Assembly (NCBI GenBank): GCA_963792855.1
Contig: CAWBXZ010000008.1
Location: 1-64,000, forward strand
Length of the DNA stretch: 64,000 nt
Origin: SG8-40 sp963792855
GTDB lineage: Bacteria; Pseudomonadota; Gammaproteobacteria; Burkholderiales; Eutrophovitaceae
Direction of reading: 5' to 3'
Part shown: positions 27,341 through 36,043 of the stretch, piece after piece
How the letters are laid out: each line of letters starts with the position of its first letter
Numbering within the stretch: the first letter of the stretch is position 1
Made by a program: the position numbers and the translations under genes
Notes under the pieces: model-generated
The model's input: only the letters and a program-made list of their open reading frames with translations
Database searches by the model: none
Told to the model about the DNA's origin: nothing

Positions 27341-28204
27341 ATGGCTGAAGTGGGAACGATCAAGGAAATCTGGCGCTATCCGGTAAAGGGGATGGCGGGC
27401 GAAGCCCTTGAATCATGCGCGATCAGCGAGAACGGGATCAATGGAGACCGCATCTGGGCGTTGCGCGACACCGCGAGAAAAGAGATCCAGAGCTGCAAGT
27501 TCCGGCCGGAATTGTTGCTTTGCACTGCGCGTTGCCGGGGAGAGCCGGCACCGGGTTCGACGAATAATGTTGACGTGACTTTCCCCGACGGCAGTGTCGT
27601 CGGCAGCGAAATCGCTGAAGTTCACCAGCGGCTGACAAAGCTGGTCGGACACAAGTCCACGCTCGAGGCGCTGCGCCCCGAATCCGAAGTCGATTTCTAC
27701 AAACGTCACAAGCTCGACGACCACACGTGGCTTGAGGAACTCAAGGCGACGTTCGATCGCGAGCCGGGAGAGCCGTTGCCGGACTTCAGCCAGCTTCCGC
27801 CGCCGCTGATCGATCATGTGTCGGTTCCCGGAACGTTCTTCCTGGTCACGCCTATGCATGTGGTCACGACCGCCACGCTCGCGTACCTGAAAGCGAAGAA
27901 CCCGAAAGCCGACTGGGATCGTCGCCGGTTCCGCCCCAACCTCGTGATTGAAACCGGACCCGACGCCAAAGGGCTGGCTGAGCAGGACTGGGTTGGCAAG
28001 CAAATCAGGATCGGGGACATCACCATCGACTGCGCCGGTGCCACGCCAAGATGCGGCGCGACTACCCGCGCCCAGCCGGAACTGAAGTTCGACAAGACAA
28101 TCCTGCGCACCGTCGTTCGCGAAGCCGACCAGAACGTCGGTGTCTACGGCATGATTGCTGCGGGCGGACAGATCCGGGTTGGGGACAAGGTCTCTGTGGG
28201 TTGA
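27341..28204 (+). CDS. MOSC-domain protein
   Basis: 287 residues from ATG 27341 with GGAG 10-13 bp before it. An N-terminal MOSC_N-like beta-barrel (IKEIWRYPVKGMAGE, ENGINGDRIWALRD) precedes the MOSC domain with conserved Cys238 in GATPRCGATTRAQPEL. The Cys is the expected Mo ligand or sulfur carrier of this superfamily (MOCS C-terminus, mARC, YcbX, YiiM). The product may act as a molybdo-enzyme of the mARC/YcbX type reducing N-hydroxylated compounds. No ferredoxin domain is attached, unlike YcbX. Confidence 0.85.
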   Translation: MAEVGTIKEIWRYPVKGMAGEALESCAISENGINGDRIWALRDTARKEIQSCKFRPELLLCTARCRGEPAPGSTNNVDVTFPDGSVVGSEIAEVHQRLTKLVGHKSTLEALRPESEVDFYKRHKLDDHTWLEELKATFDREPGEPLPDFSQLPPPLIDHVSVPGTFFLVTPMHVVTTATLAYLKAKNPKADWDRRRFRPNLVIETGPDAKGLAEQDWVGKQIRIGDITIDCAGATPRCGATTRAQPELKFDKTILRTVVREADQNVGVYGMIAAGGQIRVGDKVSVG

Positions 28205-28235
28205 TTCGGTCCGGCGCTGGGCGCATCGACCAGAT

Positions 28236-28252
28236 ATGCGTTAACAGGCCCT
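28236..28252. repeat. 17-bp intergenic repeat, copy 2
   Basis: Identical to 19704-19720. Confidence 0.6.
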
Positions 28253-28493
28253 GGTTCAGCGATAACGCCCGGCTTGCGACCCGGTTGAGCCGCGCGTTGC
28301 ACAGGGCGCGCAGGTGTCGGGTTGAACTCGGAGCGGCCTCTTGCTGCCGGTCAAGCGATAGCCATGTGCCCGTTGTATTGCTGTGCAGGACGCGGGCCAA
28401 CGGTCACCTTTTTTCTGCGCGCATGACCCGGACACGGGCAGCTGATCACTACTCAACCAACAGGATTGGCCGTGTTGCCAACGAGGGAGCATT

Positions 28494-29079
28494 GTGAACT
28501 TTTTCAAGACAACGATTCTGGGTGGCGTCGTATTTCTCGTGCCGGTTGTGATACTCGTCGCGGTGCTGGGCAAGGCCTATCAAATCATGATGCTGGTTGC
28601 GCAGCCGATGAGCAAATGGATACCCCTTGATGCTGTGGGAGGTATCGCACTGGCAAACATCCTTGCCCTGGCTGCGATCGTCCTGTCCTGCTTTCTCGTT
28701 GGCCTGTTGGCCGGGGGCAAGCTCGGCCAGGGGTGTCTATCGTGCACTGGACAGCCGGATGACTGCGATACCCGGCTATGCGTTCGTCAAGGGCATCACC
28801 GAGGGCATAAGTCGTGGCGCTGAAGCTGCCAGCAGCTTCAAGCCGGTCCTTTCGCGCTTTGATGACAATGCGCAGATCAGTTTCGAAATCGAGCGCACAC
28901 CCGACGGGCAGGTTGTGGTCTACCTGCCGGGGGCCCCGAATCCCTGGTCGGGCTCCGTCGTCCTGCTTGACCCGGCACGGGTGCAGAAACTGGACCTGTC
29001 GGTAGCCGATGCGGTCAGGTGCATACAGTCGCTCGGCCGGGGTTCGGCAAAATACGGAACAGCGGATCCGGCGCCTTGA
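28494..29079 (+). CDS. DUF502 membrane protein, one frameshift
   Basis: The frame opens at GTG 28494 (GAGGGAG 8-14 bp before). It has two membrane helices (NFFKTTILGGVVFLVPVVIL and the stretch ending GLLAGGKLG), then meets one extra base near 28735. The following frame gives VYRALDSRMTAIPGYAFVKG and onward to TGA 29077-29079, which is the cytoplasmic part of DUF502. Total length is then about 194 residues, normal for the family. DUF502 proteins are inner-membrane proteins of unknown function. The precise resumption argues for a base-call error. Confidence 0.8.
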
Positions 29080-29413
29080 AGCGGCCGTTGCGGCATTGCC
29101 GGCCTCGAGTGCAGGCAAGGCAAGTCCCGGCCACATCTCCGGTTCGATGCTTGCGCCGGTATTCCTTGCCGGCGGGTGGGCGTGGGCCAGTGGCGCCAGG
29201 GCACATCGGCGCAGCGCATGGCCCGCTCGCAAGCGGGCCCGGACAATCGAACGATCAGCCGACTCTTTGATGTTACGCAACATTGATCGGGGCCATCGAC
29301 GCTAGACTTTTGTTTTTAGCGTTCGTAACGGATTGGGCTCGAAAAGATTTGACTGCGCGGACGGATGCGCAAGGTCGAACAATTCGACGCTCTGATCACA
29401 TAAGGAGAATGTA
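29080..29413. other. 334-bp intergenic region
   Basis: No gene seen. It contains a perfect hairpin, GGCCCGCT/AGCGGGCC with a CGCA loop (29220-29239), lacking a T run. The ribosome site AAGGAG of the macro-domain gene lies at its end. Confidence 0.5.
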
Positions 29414-29905
29414 ATGATTCACGAAGTCGCAGGCGATATCTTGCTCACCGGAGCACAGGCCATTGCACATGGAATTGCTGCCAACGATCCGATGAGCGAA
29501 GGGCTGGCGCTATCGCTGCATGAGAAGTTTCCCTCCATGCACAAGGATTTTCACCACTGGTGTCACAACAGCCGGCCCGCACCGGGGCAGGCGTGGATGT
29601 GGGGTGGCCCGGGCGGTGTGCGCATCGTCAATCTGATTACGCAGGAAGGCGGTTACGGACAGGGCGCGCGGCCCTACAAGGCGACGGTCAAGCATGTGCG
29701 CAACAGCCTCAAGGAACTGACCAAGATCATCGACAAGGAAGGCCTCACATCGGTGGCGTTGCCGAAACTGGCGACCGGCGTGGGCGGATTGTCATGGGAT
29801 GAGGTACGTCCCGTTATCGATGAGCGATTGGGTGATCTGAAGATTCCCGTTTACCTTTACACGGAGTTTCATGCCGGACAGCGTGCGAAGGAACCCGGGG
29901 CCTGA
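29414..29905 (+). CDS. macro-domain protein
   Basis: 163 residues from ATG 29414 with AAGGAG 7-12 bp before it. Macro-domain features: DILLTGAQAIAHGIAANDPMSEGLA at the N-terminus, an IVNLITQEGGYGQGARP segment and ALPKLATGVGGLSWDEV around the ADP-ribose site. The pattern resembles DarG/ALC1-like macro domains (YTH..GR replaced by a longer loop) that bind ADP-ribose or remove it. No DarT-type ADP-ribosyltransferase is next to it. Single-gene unit. Confidence 0.85.
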   Translation: MIHEVAGDILLTGAQAIAHGIAANDPMSEGLALSLHEKFPSMHKDFHHWCHNSRPAPGQAWMWGGPGGVRIVNLITQEGGYGQGARPYKATVKHVRNSLKELTKIIDKEGLTSVALPKLATGVGGLSWDEVRPVIDERLGDLKIPVYLYTEFHAGQRAKEPGA

Positions 29906-30030
29906 TGCGGCGGCAGCCTGCGGGCTGCGGTCCTGACGGTCGCGGTTCGTAGCCGCTGCCGTTGCCGGGAAACGCGTTGGTTGCGCATGGGGCGCGCGTT
30001 ACGCGCTGACCGCCTGCGGGCAAACGCGTT

Positions 30031-30240
30031 TTACAGGTCCAGTATCCAGGCGATGATTTGCTTGGCGATGAAGCCCAGCATGCCGAAGGCGAGCACAAAG
30101 AACAGCACGAAAGTGCCCAGCTTGCCTGCCTTCGACTGTTTGGCCAGGTCCCAGATGATGAACAGCATGAAGAGAATAAACGCGGTCAGCCCGAAATTCA
30201 GGCCGAAGCTGGCGATTTGCTCTTCTGTTAATCCGAACAC
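30031..30240 (-). CDS. DUF2788 small membrane protein
   Basis: 69 residues from ATG 30240. The DUF2788 pattern is LTEEQIASFGLNFGLTAFIL with a short KQSKAGKLGTFVLFFVLAFGMLGF second helix. Two membrane segments. Unknown function; it ends the short minus-strand unit that begins with the DUF2189 gene 18 bp upstream. Confidence 0.85.
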   Translation of the reverse strand: MFGLTEEQIASFGLNFGLTAFILFMLFIIWDLAKQSKAGKLGTFVLFFVLAFGMLGFIAKQIIAWILDL

Positions 30241-30258
30241 GGTGACTGGTTAAACGTC

Positions 30259-31050
30259 TCAGTTGCGGGGCGGCAGACCGGATGCATCCACCACGTCCCG
30301 GTACGCATGCCAGGTTGCGTGACCGATCAACGGGATGACCAGCACGAAACCGAACATCAGCGTCAATGCCGCGAGGCCGGTCGCGATCATGATGATGCTC
30401 GCCCAGACCACCATCGTGAACGGGTTCTCGCCGACGGCGCGGATGCTGGTGACCAGCGCCGTGACCATGTCGACGTCCTTGTCCAGCAGCATCGGCGCCG
30501 ATACCACGGTGGCCGCGAATACGATTGCCGCGCCAAAGCCGCCAAGCGTGATCCACACCGGGAACAGGAATGATCCTTCCGACAGGACGATGTGGCGCAG
30601 GAAACTCTCCAGGCCGGTGATCGGTGCCTGCACGAACAGGGCGAACAGCACGGCAGACACGAGCACCCAGCCAGTGCCTGCGATGACCAGCATCAGGCCG
30701 AGCCATACCAGCGGGCGCGTGCCGCGGCGCCATGCCGCAATGACCTCACGCATTCCCGGTTGCTCGCCCTGTGTCAGGCGCCGGCTCAACTCGTACAGGC
30801 CGGTGGCAAGAATCGGTCCCACCAGCAGAAAGCCGGAGAATGCACCCGGCAGCAGATACCAGTAGCGCAGTGTGATCGCCAGAATGATCCAGCCACCGAT
30901 GGTGACGACCACGCCATGCATCAGACTGGTCGCCGGCGTGCGCATCAGGTCTTTCCAGCCCAGCGCCAGCCAGCGAAAAGCATGGCTCGCCGGCACGTCG
31001 CGCACCGGCACGAGCGCGGGGTCAGAGTGTTCGTCAAGTGATTTGTGCAT
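30259..31050 (-). CDS. DUF2189 membrane protein, second copy
   Basis: 263 residues from ATG 31050. Same architecture as the protein at 17565-18359: soluble start, FRWLALGWKDLMRTPATSLMHG, about six helices, and the ending PLIGHATWHAYRDVVD. Overall identity looks moderate, so it is an old duplication. Co-directional with the DUF2788 gene. Confidence 0.85.
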   Translation of the reverse strand: MHKSLDEHSDPALVPVRDVPASHAFRWLALGWKDLMRTPATSLMHGVVVTIGGWIILAITLRYWYLLPGAFSGFLLVGPILATGLYELSRRLTQGEQPGMREVIAAWRRGTRPLVWLGLMLVIAGTGWVLVSAVLFALFVQAPITGLESFLRHIVLSEGSFLFPVWITLGGFGAAIVFAATVVSAPMLLDKDVDMVTALVTSIRAVGENPFTMVVWASIIMIATGLAALTLMFGFVLVIPLIGHATWHAYRDVVDASGLPPRN

Positions 31051-31540
31051 GGTGGGCGGTGGGTTGCGCAGTGAGCGTGACGAAAGATATCAGCATCATC
31101 GCTGTAATCCGTCGCATTCCATTCATTCCGAACCCTCTCTCTTCGTCATTAGTTCCCCTAAGCGCCAGTCTACTCCGGGAAGCGCTCTGCCGGCATTTGC
31201 AGATTGCACCATCAATATACATCGTCGTACCGCCGCCAGCGGCCCTAGCAGGCTGTTGAAAAGCTACTGCGCGGCCTTGATCCGGGCTTGCTCCCGAATT
31301 GATTGAAACCGGTGCTCGGAATCCTCATGTACTGCCCGTGTACACTCCGGTTCCTGCGCTCCGGTTCTTTCCAAACAGTGCGCACCCGGCTGAAGGCCGT
31401 TCGCGACGTTTTTCAACAGCCTGCTACACAACGTGGACTCCGCACCTGCGGCGGAGTATCGTTTGTTGTAGTGTTGACAGACGATTGTGTGGGCCGTGAA
31501 TGCCGTGCCCTTGGTTGAGGCAAGTTAACTCGGAGTGATC
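31051..31540. other. 490-bp intergenic region holding a MITE-like repeat
   Basis: No gene seen. Its centre is the inverted-repeat element 31246-31426. Promoters for the divergent DUF2189 and histidine-kinase genes should be in the flanks. Confidence 0.5.
31246..31426. repeat. 181-bp MITE-like element with 17-bp perfect terminal inverted repeats
   Basis: TAGCAGGCTGTTGAAAA at 31246-31262 is the exact reverse complement of 31410-31426. The 147 bp between carry no coding frame of note, and an inner CTCCGGTTC.TGCGCTCCGGTTC duplication is visible around 31347-31370. The GCAGGCTGTTGAAAA end is common among dispersed intergenic repeats of gammaproteobacteria. No transposase is inside, so it would need one from elsewhere. 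Confidence 0.75.
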
Positions 31541-32848
31541 ATGTCGGCAGGGTTGAACTCGGGGCGCGTGGGCAGGGTTGCAAGTGCGGGGCGCGAAAAA
31601 TCGCTGGCGCAACGCGTGCGGATACTGGAATCCGGCAAGCGCGTGCTGGAACGCGAAGTGGTGCAATACCGTCGTGCTGCGGAGTTGGCGCGCGGCCAGT
31701 CGGAAATGCTGATCCAGTCGCTGAATTTTCTGGCTACCGAGTCGAATCTCGACAAGTTTCTCGGCCATGTGCTGAAAGTCACCGTGCAGCAGATGGGCGG
31801 TGTCGGCGGTACCTTGTGGTTTCCCGATCCGGTTACACGTTCGTCGCGGCTGTACCTTGAATACCTTGACTCGCGCATCATCCCGGCTACCGAATCGCAT
31901 CACCCCGCGGTGCTGAAACCACCGCCCATCGGCGGCCGGCCGGTGTCGACTTTCCCGACCGGGCACGCCGAGACCTACGTGCTGTCCGATGAAGTCTCGG
32001 GCATGCCGGAAGCGAACCGCGCTTACATCAACTCCCTGGGCGTGCACACCCTGTTGACTGTGCCGATGGTGCTGGGGAAAGAGACAGTCGGCTGGATCTG
32101 TGTGCGCAGCACCAAGAGCGACCCGGTCGATCTCGAGAACAAGATTTTTCTGGCGGAAGCGCTCGCCGGCCAGGCGACACTGGCGGTGCAGATGGCGCGG
32201 CTCACCGAACAGGCACGGCAGGCGGCGATTCTCGAAGAACGCAACCGCATCGCACGCGACATTCATGACACGCTGGCGCAGGGTTTCACCGGTGTCGTGG
32301 TGAATCTCGAAGCGGCGAACCGAACGCTGAAAAAGCACAACGTCGATCTGACGCTGGAGCACATCGAGCATGCGCGCGGCCTGGCGCAAGCCGGACTTGC
32401 GGAAGCGCGCTTGTCAGTGCGTGCACTGCGTCCGGAAGCCCTGCAAGAGGCTGATCTCGCGCACGCGTTGCAGAAACTGTTGCGCCGGTATGAGGCGAGC
32501 GGAACGCTGACTGCGACGTTCCAAAGTGCCGGGGAGAAAATCCCGCTGCCCGACGATGTCGAGAGCGAATTGTTGCGCATTGCGCAGGAGTGTCTGACCA
32601 ACGTGATCAAGCACGCCGGCGCACAGCAGGTGGAAATCCGCATGGCGTTCGGGGCTGACACCGTCAGTCTGTCGATTGCCGACGACGGCACCGGGTTTGA
32701 TCCTCGCGCCCATCACGACGGCTTCGGGCTGGTTGGCATGCGTGAGCGCGCCGAACGCATAGGCGCGCGCTTGATGGTAAGCAGCCGGCCCGGACACGGC
32801 ACCCGTATCGAGACGGTGATACCGAAAAGCAGTCTCGGCCATGCGTGA
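31541..32848 (+). CDS. GAF-type sensor histidine kinase (NarL/HisKA_3 family)
   Basis: 435 residues from ATG 31541 (GTG 31535 is also in frame). A coiled-coil N-terminus leads to a GAF-like sensor region (about 50-225). The HisKA_3 dimerisation box with the phospho-His is in ARDIHDTLAQGFTGVV (His about 241). The ATPase domain has the N box ECLTNVIKHAG and G box DDGTGFDP plus GFGLVGMRERAERIGA. No membrane helix is seen, so sensing is likely cytoplasmic. Overlaps the regulator gene by 8 bp; TRAP genes follow 450 bp later and are possible targets. Confidence 0.9.
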   Translation: MSAGLNSGRVGRVASAGREKSLAQRVRILESGKRVLEREVVQYRRAAELARGQSEMLIQSLNFLATESNLDKFLGHVLKVTVQQMGGVGGTLWFPDPVTRSSRLYLEYLDSRIIPATESHHPAVLKPPPIGGRPVSTFPTGHAETYVLSDEVSGMPEANRAYINSLGVHTLLTVPMVLGKETVGWICVRSTKSDPVDLENKIFLAEALAGQATLAVQMARLTEQARQAAILEERNRIARDIHDTLAQGFTGVVVNLEAANRTLKKHNVDLTLEHIEHARGLAQAGLAEARLSVRALRPEALQEADLAHALQKLLRRYEASGTLTATFQSAGEKIPLPDDVESELLRIAQECLTNVIKHAGAQQVEIRMAFGADTVSLSIADDGTGFDPRAHHDGFGLVGMRERAERIGARLMVSSRPGHGTRIETVIPKSSLGHA

Positions 32849-33509
32849 CCAGAAGGCAGCAGCGGCATCGGTAAAACCGGCGGCGGCTGGTGCGCCGATT
32901 CGTGTGCTGATCGTCGACGATCATTCCGTCGTGCGGCGCGGGATTGCCGCGATTATCGACATGGAAGATGACGCAATCGTGGTCGGGCAAGCGGGTGACG
33001 GCGCCGAGGCAATCGACCTGTGGCGCAAATTGCAGCCCGATGTGGTGTTGATGGATTTGCGCATGCCGGGTCTGGACGGTGTCGAGGCGATCCGCCGAAT
33101 TCGCGCGGAGGATGCCGAAGCCGGCATCATCGTGCTGACCACTTTCGATCATGATGAAGATATTTACGCCGGTTTGCGCGCTGGCGCGAAGGCCTATCTA
33201 TTGAAGGACGTAGAACCGGAAGAATTGTTCCGGTGCATCCGGGCAGTGCATGCGGGTGAAGCCTACCTGCAGCCGAAAGTGGCCGCCAAGCTGGCGCAGC
33301 GAGTGCAGGAAGAGCCGCTTACCGAGCGCGAGGAACAGATTCTGAAGCTGCTGGCGGAAGGCAAAAGCAACCGCGCCATCGGAGAAGTGCTGCACATTAC
33401 CGAGAGCACCGTCAAAAGTCATATGAAAAGCCTGTTCGTCAAGCTCGATGTAACCAGTCGCGCGGAAGCGATTTCGCTGGCGGCGCGCCGCGGGCTGGTG
33501 AAGTTCTAG
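32841..33509 (+). CDS. NarL/LuxR-type response regulator
   Basis: 222 residues from ATG 32841. Receiver domain with VLIVDDHSVVRRG acidic pair, phospho-acceptor Asp about residue 71 (LMDLRMPG), Thr in LTTF and Lys in YLLKD. C-terminal LuxR helix-turn-helix: LTEREEQILKLLAEGKSN, IGEVLHITESTVKSHM. Cognate partner of the preceding kinase by gene overlap. Regulated genes are not shown by the sequence. Confidence 0.95.
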   Translation: MRDQKAAAASVKPAAAGAPIRVLIVDDHSVVRRGIAAIIDMEDDAIVVGQAGDGAEAIDLWRKLQPDVVLMDLRMPGLDGVEAIRRIRAEDAEAGIIVLTTFDHDEDIYAGLRAGAKAYLLKDVEPEELFRCIRAVHAGEAYLQPKVAAKLAQRVQEEPLTEREEQILKLLAEGKSNRAIGEVLHITESTVKSHMKSLFVKLDVTSRAEAISLAARRGLVKF

Positions 33510-33965
33510 CACGGTACGTTCGTGAGCGCAGGTGTTGGCGTTGGAAGGCGCTGGCAACCACGACACGGGAAACCACGACAGACAGTCGCTTCTTCACGCT
33601 GATCGAGCGTCAGTCCGGCCGACGTGGCGATTGCCTGTTTTGTGTTCACCCGAAAGGGGGAGACGAAGCTCCCGCGAACGAGGCTGGCAATTTCCTTCGT
33701 CTGCCGGATACATTGTGATCGTCCGTGGCTGGACAATCGGTCACGCTGCAGTACAAATCCGCTTGCGCGTTGCCGGGCGGTTTCAGTGCGGCATGACCCG
33801 GGGATTTTCTTCCATGAGGGAAGGGGCTTGATGCGGAACGGACTTGGCTTTGGAGGAATTGGCCAGCCGCGGCAACGTGGTTTCCTTGACGCGCCGGGAG
33901 TGGAGCGCTTCCCGTTCACGAATTCGAGGCTTACCGGGCGCCGCCGGTAGCCGTATGTTCGCACG
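33510..33965. other. 456-bp intergenic region before TRAP operon
   Basis: No supported gene, RNA or strong hairpin was found. It should contain the promoter of the TRAP operon and possible sites for the upstream regulator. Confidence 0.4.
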
Positions 33966-34565
33966 ATGACCCGCTTGCTACGGTTTTCAGGCCTGATTGA
34001 TGCGGTTAACCGCAAAGTGGGGATCGGTATCGGCTGGCTGATTCTGGTCATGACCATTGTCAGTGCGTTCAACGCCACATCGCGCAAGCTGTTCAGCGTC
34101 AGCTCGAACGCGTTTCTCGAGATCCAGTGGTACCTGTTTGCCGCGGTGTTTCTGCTGGCGGCGGGTTATACGTTGCTGTCCAACGAGCATGTGCGCGTCG
34201 ATATCGTCAACACGCGAATGCCTACGCGCTTGCGTCTGTGGGTGGAACTGGTTTGTACCGCCGCTTTCCTGCTTCCGTTTGCGCTGCTGGTGCTGTATTA
34301 CGGCTGGCCATACTTCATGTTGTCCTTCAACAGCGGAGAATGGTCGTTGAACGCCGGCGGACTGGCCGTGTGGCCGGTCAAACTTCTGATTCCGGTCAGC
34401 TTCCTGTTGCTGTTGCTGCAAGGCGTTTCGCAGATCATCAAACTCGCGGCAGCGCTGTCAGGGCGTCTTGATGCCGGCCCCCTGCTTGACCGGCACAGTG
34501 TCCAGGAAGAAGAAGTCCAGGCAGTACTTTCGAGGCAGAAGAACGGTGGCGGGGGTGATCGTTGA
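33966..34565 (+). CDS. TRAP transporter small permease (DctQ-like)
   Basis: 199 residues from ATG 33966. Four membrane helices with the DctQ-type motif NAFLEIQWYLFAAVFLLAAGYTL and EHVRVDI. Its last bases overlap the large permease start. In the TRAP system this subunit joins the large permease in a sodium-driven, binding-protein-dependent importer. The C-terminal 30 residues are polar and unusually long. Confidence 0.9.
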   Translation: MTRLLRFSGLIDAVNRKVGIGIGWLILVMTIVSAFNATSRKLFSVSSNAFLEIQWYLFAAVFLLAAGYTLLSNEHVRVDIVNTRMPTRLRLWVELVCTAAFLLPFALLVLYYGWPYFMLSFNSGEWSLNAGGLAVWPVKLLIPVSFLLLLLQGVSQIIKLAAALSGRLDAGPLLDRHSVQEEEVQAVLSRQKNGGGGDR

Positions 34566-36043
34566 GCGCATGGCTGATCGAGTACATCGGCCCCCTGATG
34601 TTCGCGGGCCTGGTGCTGTTCCTGTTGATCGGCTATCCGGTCGCGTTCGCGCTGGCGGCCGTCGGCCTGTTATTCGGCTTCATCGGCATCGAACTGGGAC
34701 TGCTGCAACCCGAACTGTTGCAAGCATTGCCGCAGCGCATCTTCGGAATCATGCAGAACGATACGCTGCTTGCGATTCCGTTTTTTACCTTCATGGGGCT
34801 GGTGCTGGAACGCAGCGGCATGGCGGAAGATCTGCTGGACACGCTCGGCCAGTTGTTTGGCACGTTGCGTGGTGGCTTGGCCTACTCGGTGGTGTTTGTG
34901 GGAGCGCTGCTGGCAGCGACGACCGGCGTGGTGGCGGCGTCGGTGATCGCAATGGGCCTGATCTCGTTGCCGATCATGTTGCGTTACGGCTACGACAAAC
35001 GACTGGCAACCGGGGCGATCGCCGCATCGGGCACGCTGGCGCAGATCATCCCGCCGTCGCTGGTGCTGATCGTGATGGCCGACCAGCTTGGCAAGTCCAT
35101 TGGCGACCTGTACCGGGGTGCGTTGGTACCGGGATTGTTGCTGATGGCGATGTATGCCGGATATGTGATGCTGGTCAGCATCCTCAAGCCGTCGGCGGCA
35201 CCCGCGCTGCCGGCTTCGGCGCGCACGCTGCACGGCCGGGCACTCTTCAGGCGCGTGCTGTATTCGCTGATTCCACCGGTGGTGCTGATCTTCCTGGTGC
35301 TGGGAACGATTTTCCTTGGGGTCGCCACGCCCACGGAAGGCGGCGCGATGGGCGCTTGCGGTGCACTGGTTCTGGCTGCCCTGCGGCGCCGGCTGTCGTT
35401 GAAAGTATTGCGCCAGTCAATGGATACCACGGCGAAACTGTCCTGTTTCGTGATGTTCATCCTGATCGGTTCGACGGTGTTCGGTCTGGTGTTTCGCAGT
35501 GTGAACGGCGACCTGTGGGTGGAGCATTTGCTGACCGGATTGCCGGGCGGTGCGATCGGTTTTCTGATCGTGGTGAACGTGATGGTGTTTTTGCTCGCGT
35601 TCTTTCTCGATTACTTCGAGTTGGCCTTCATTATCGTGCCGCTGTTGGCGCCGGTAGCGGAAAAACTCGGAATCGACCTGGTCTGGTTCGGTGTGCTTCT
35701 GAGCGTAAACATGCAGACCTCGTTTTTGCACCCGCCCTTCGGGTTCGCGCTGTTTTATCTGCGCAGCGTCGCGCCGAAGCAAGTCAGGACCGCAGACATC
35801 TATCGTGGGGCGATACCGTTTTTGTGTATTCAGCTGTTCATGGTTGGTTTGCTGATTGCATTTCCGCAGTTGGCGACGGTAGACCGGCACGATTTCGACA
35901 ATACGCCGGCGGTGCGGCTCGACGTGCCGGTGAGCAACGATTTCGAATCGGCGCCGACCGTGTTTGAAGTGCGCCCGGAAGACCTCATCAACTACTGGGG
36001 CCCTGCCGATGGCAGCGATGGTCCGGACAGAGAGAAACCTTGA
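34562..36043 (+). CDS. TRAP transporter large permease (DctM-like)
   Basis: 493 residues from TTG 34562, overlapping the stop of the small permease (TTGA). Around twelve helices with DctM motifs such as PFFTFMGLVLERSGMAEDLL, LAATTGVVAASVIAMGLI, GTLAQIIPPSLVLIVMADQ and LGVATPTEGGAMGA. The C-terminal tail beyond 440 is hydrophilic and contains DLINYWGP. Next gene starts within the last base of the stop codon, so the three genes are one operon. Confidence 0.95.
   Translation: MSAWLIEYIGPLMFAGLVLFLLIGYPVAFALAAVGLLFGFIGIELGLLQPELLQALPQRIFGIMQNDTLLAIPFFTFMGLVLERSGMAEDLLDTLGQLFGTLRGGLAYSVVFVGALLAATTGVVAASVIAMGLISLPIMLRYGYDKRLATGAIAASGTLAQIIPPSLVLIVMADQLGKSIGDLYRGALVPGLLLMAMYAGYVMLVSILKPSAAPALPASARTLHGRALFRRVLYSLIPPVVLIFLVLGTIFLGVATPTEGGAMGACGALVLAALRRRLSLKVLRQSMDTTAKLSCFVMFILIGSTVFGLVFRSVNGDLWVEHLLTGLPGGAIGFLIVVNVMVFLLAFFLDYFELAFIIVPLLAPVAEKLGIDLVWFGVLLSVNMQTSFLHPPFGFALFYLRSVAPKQVRTADIYRGAIPFLCIQLFMVGLLIAFPQLATVDRHDFDNTPAVRLDVPVSNDFESAPTVFEVRPEDLINYWGPADGSDGPDREKP

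Noticed and set aside
33506..34087. Minus-strand frame of about 190 codons upstream of TRAP genes
   Set aside because: Overlaps the start of the small permease and has no protein-like features.
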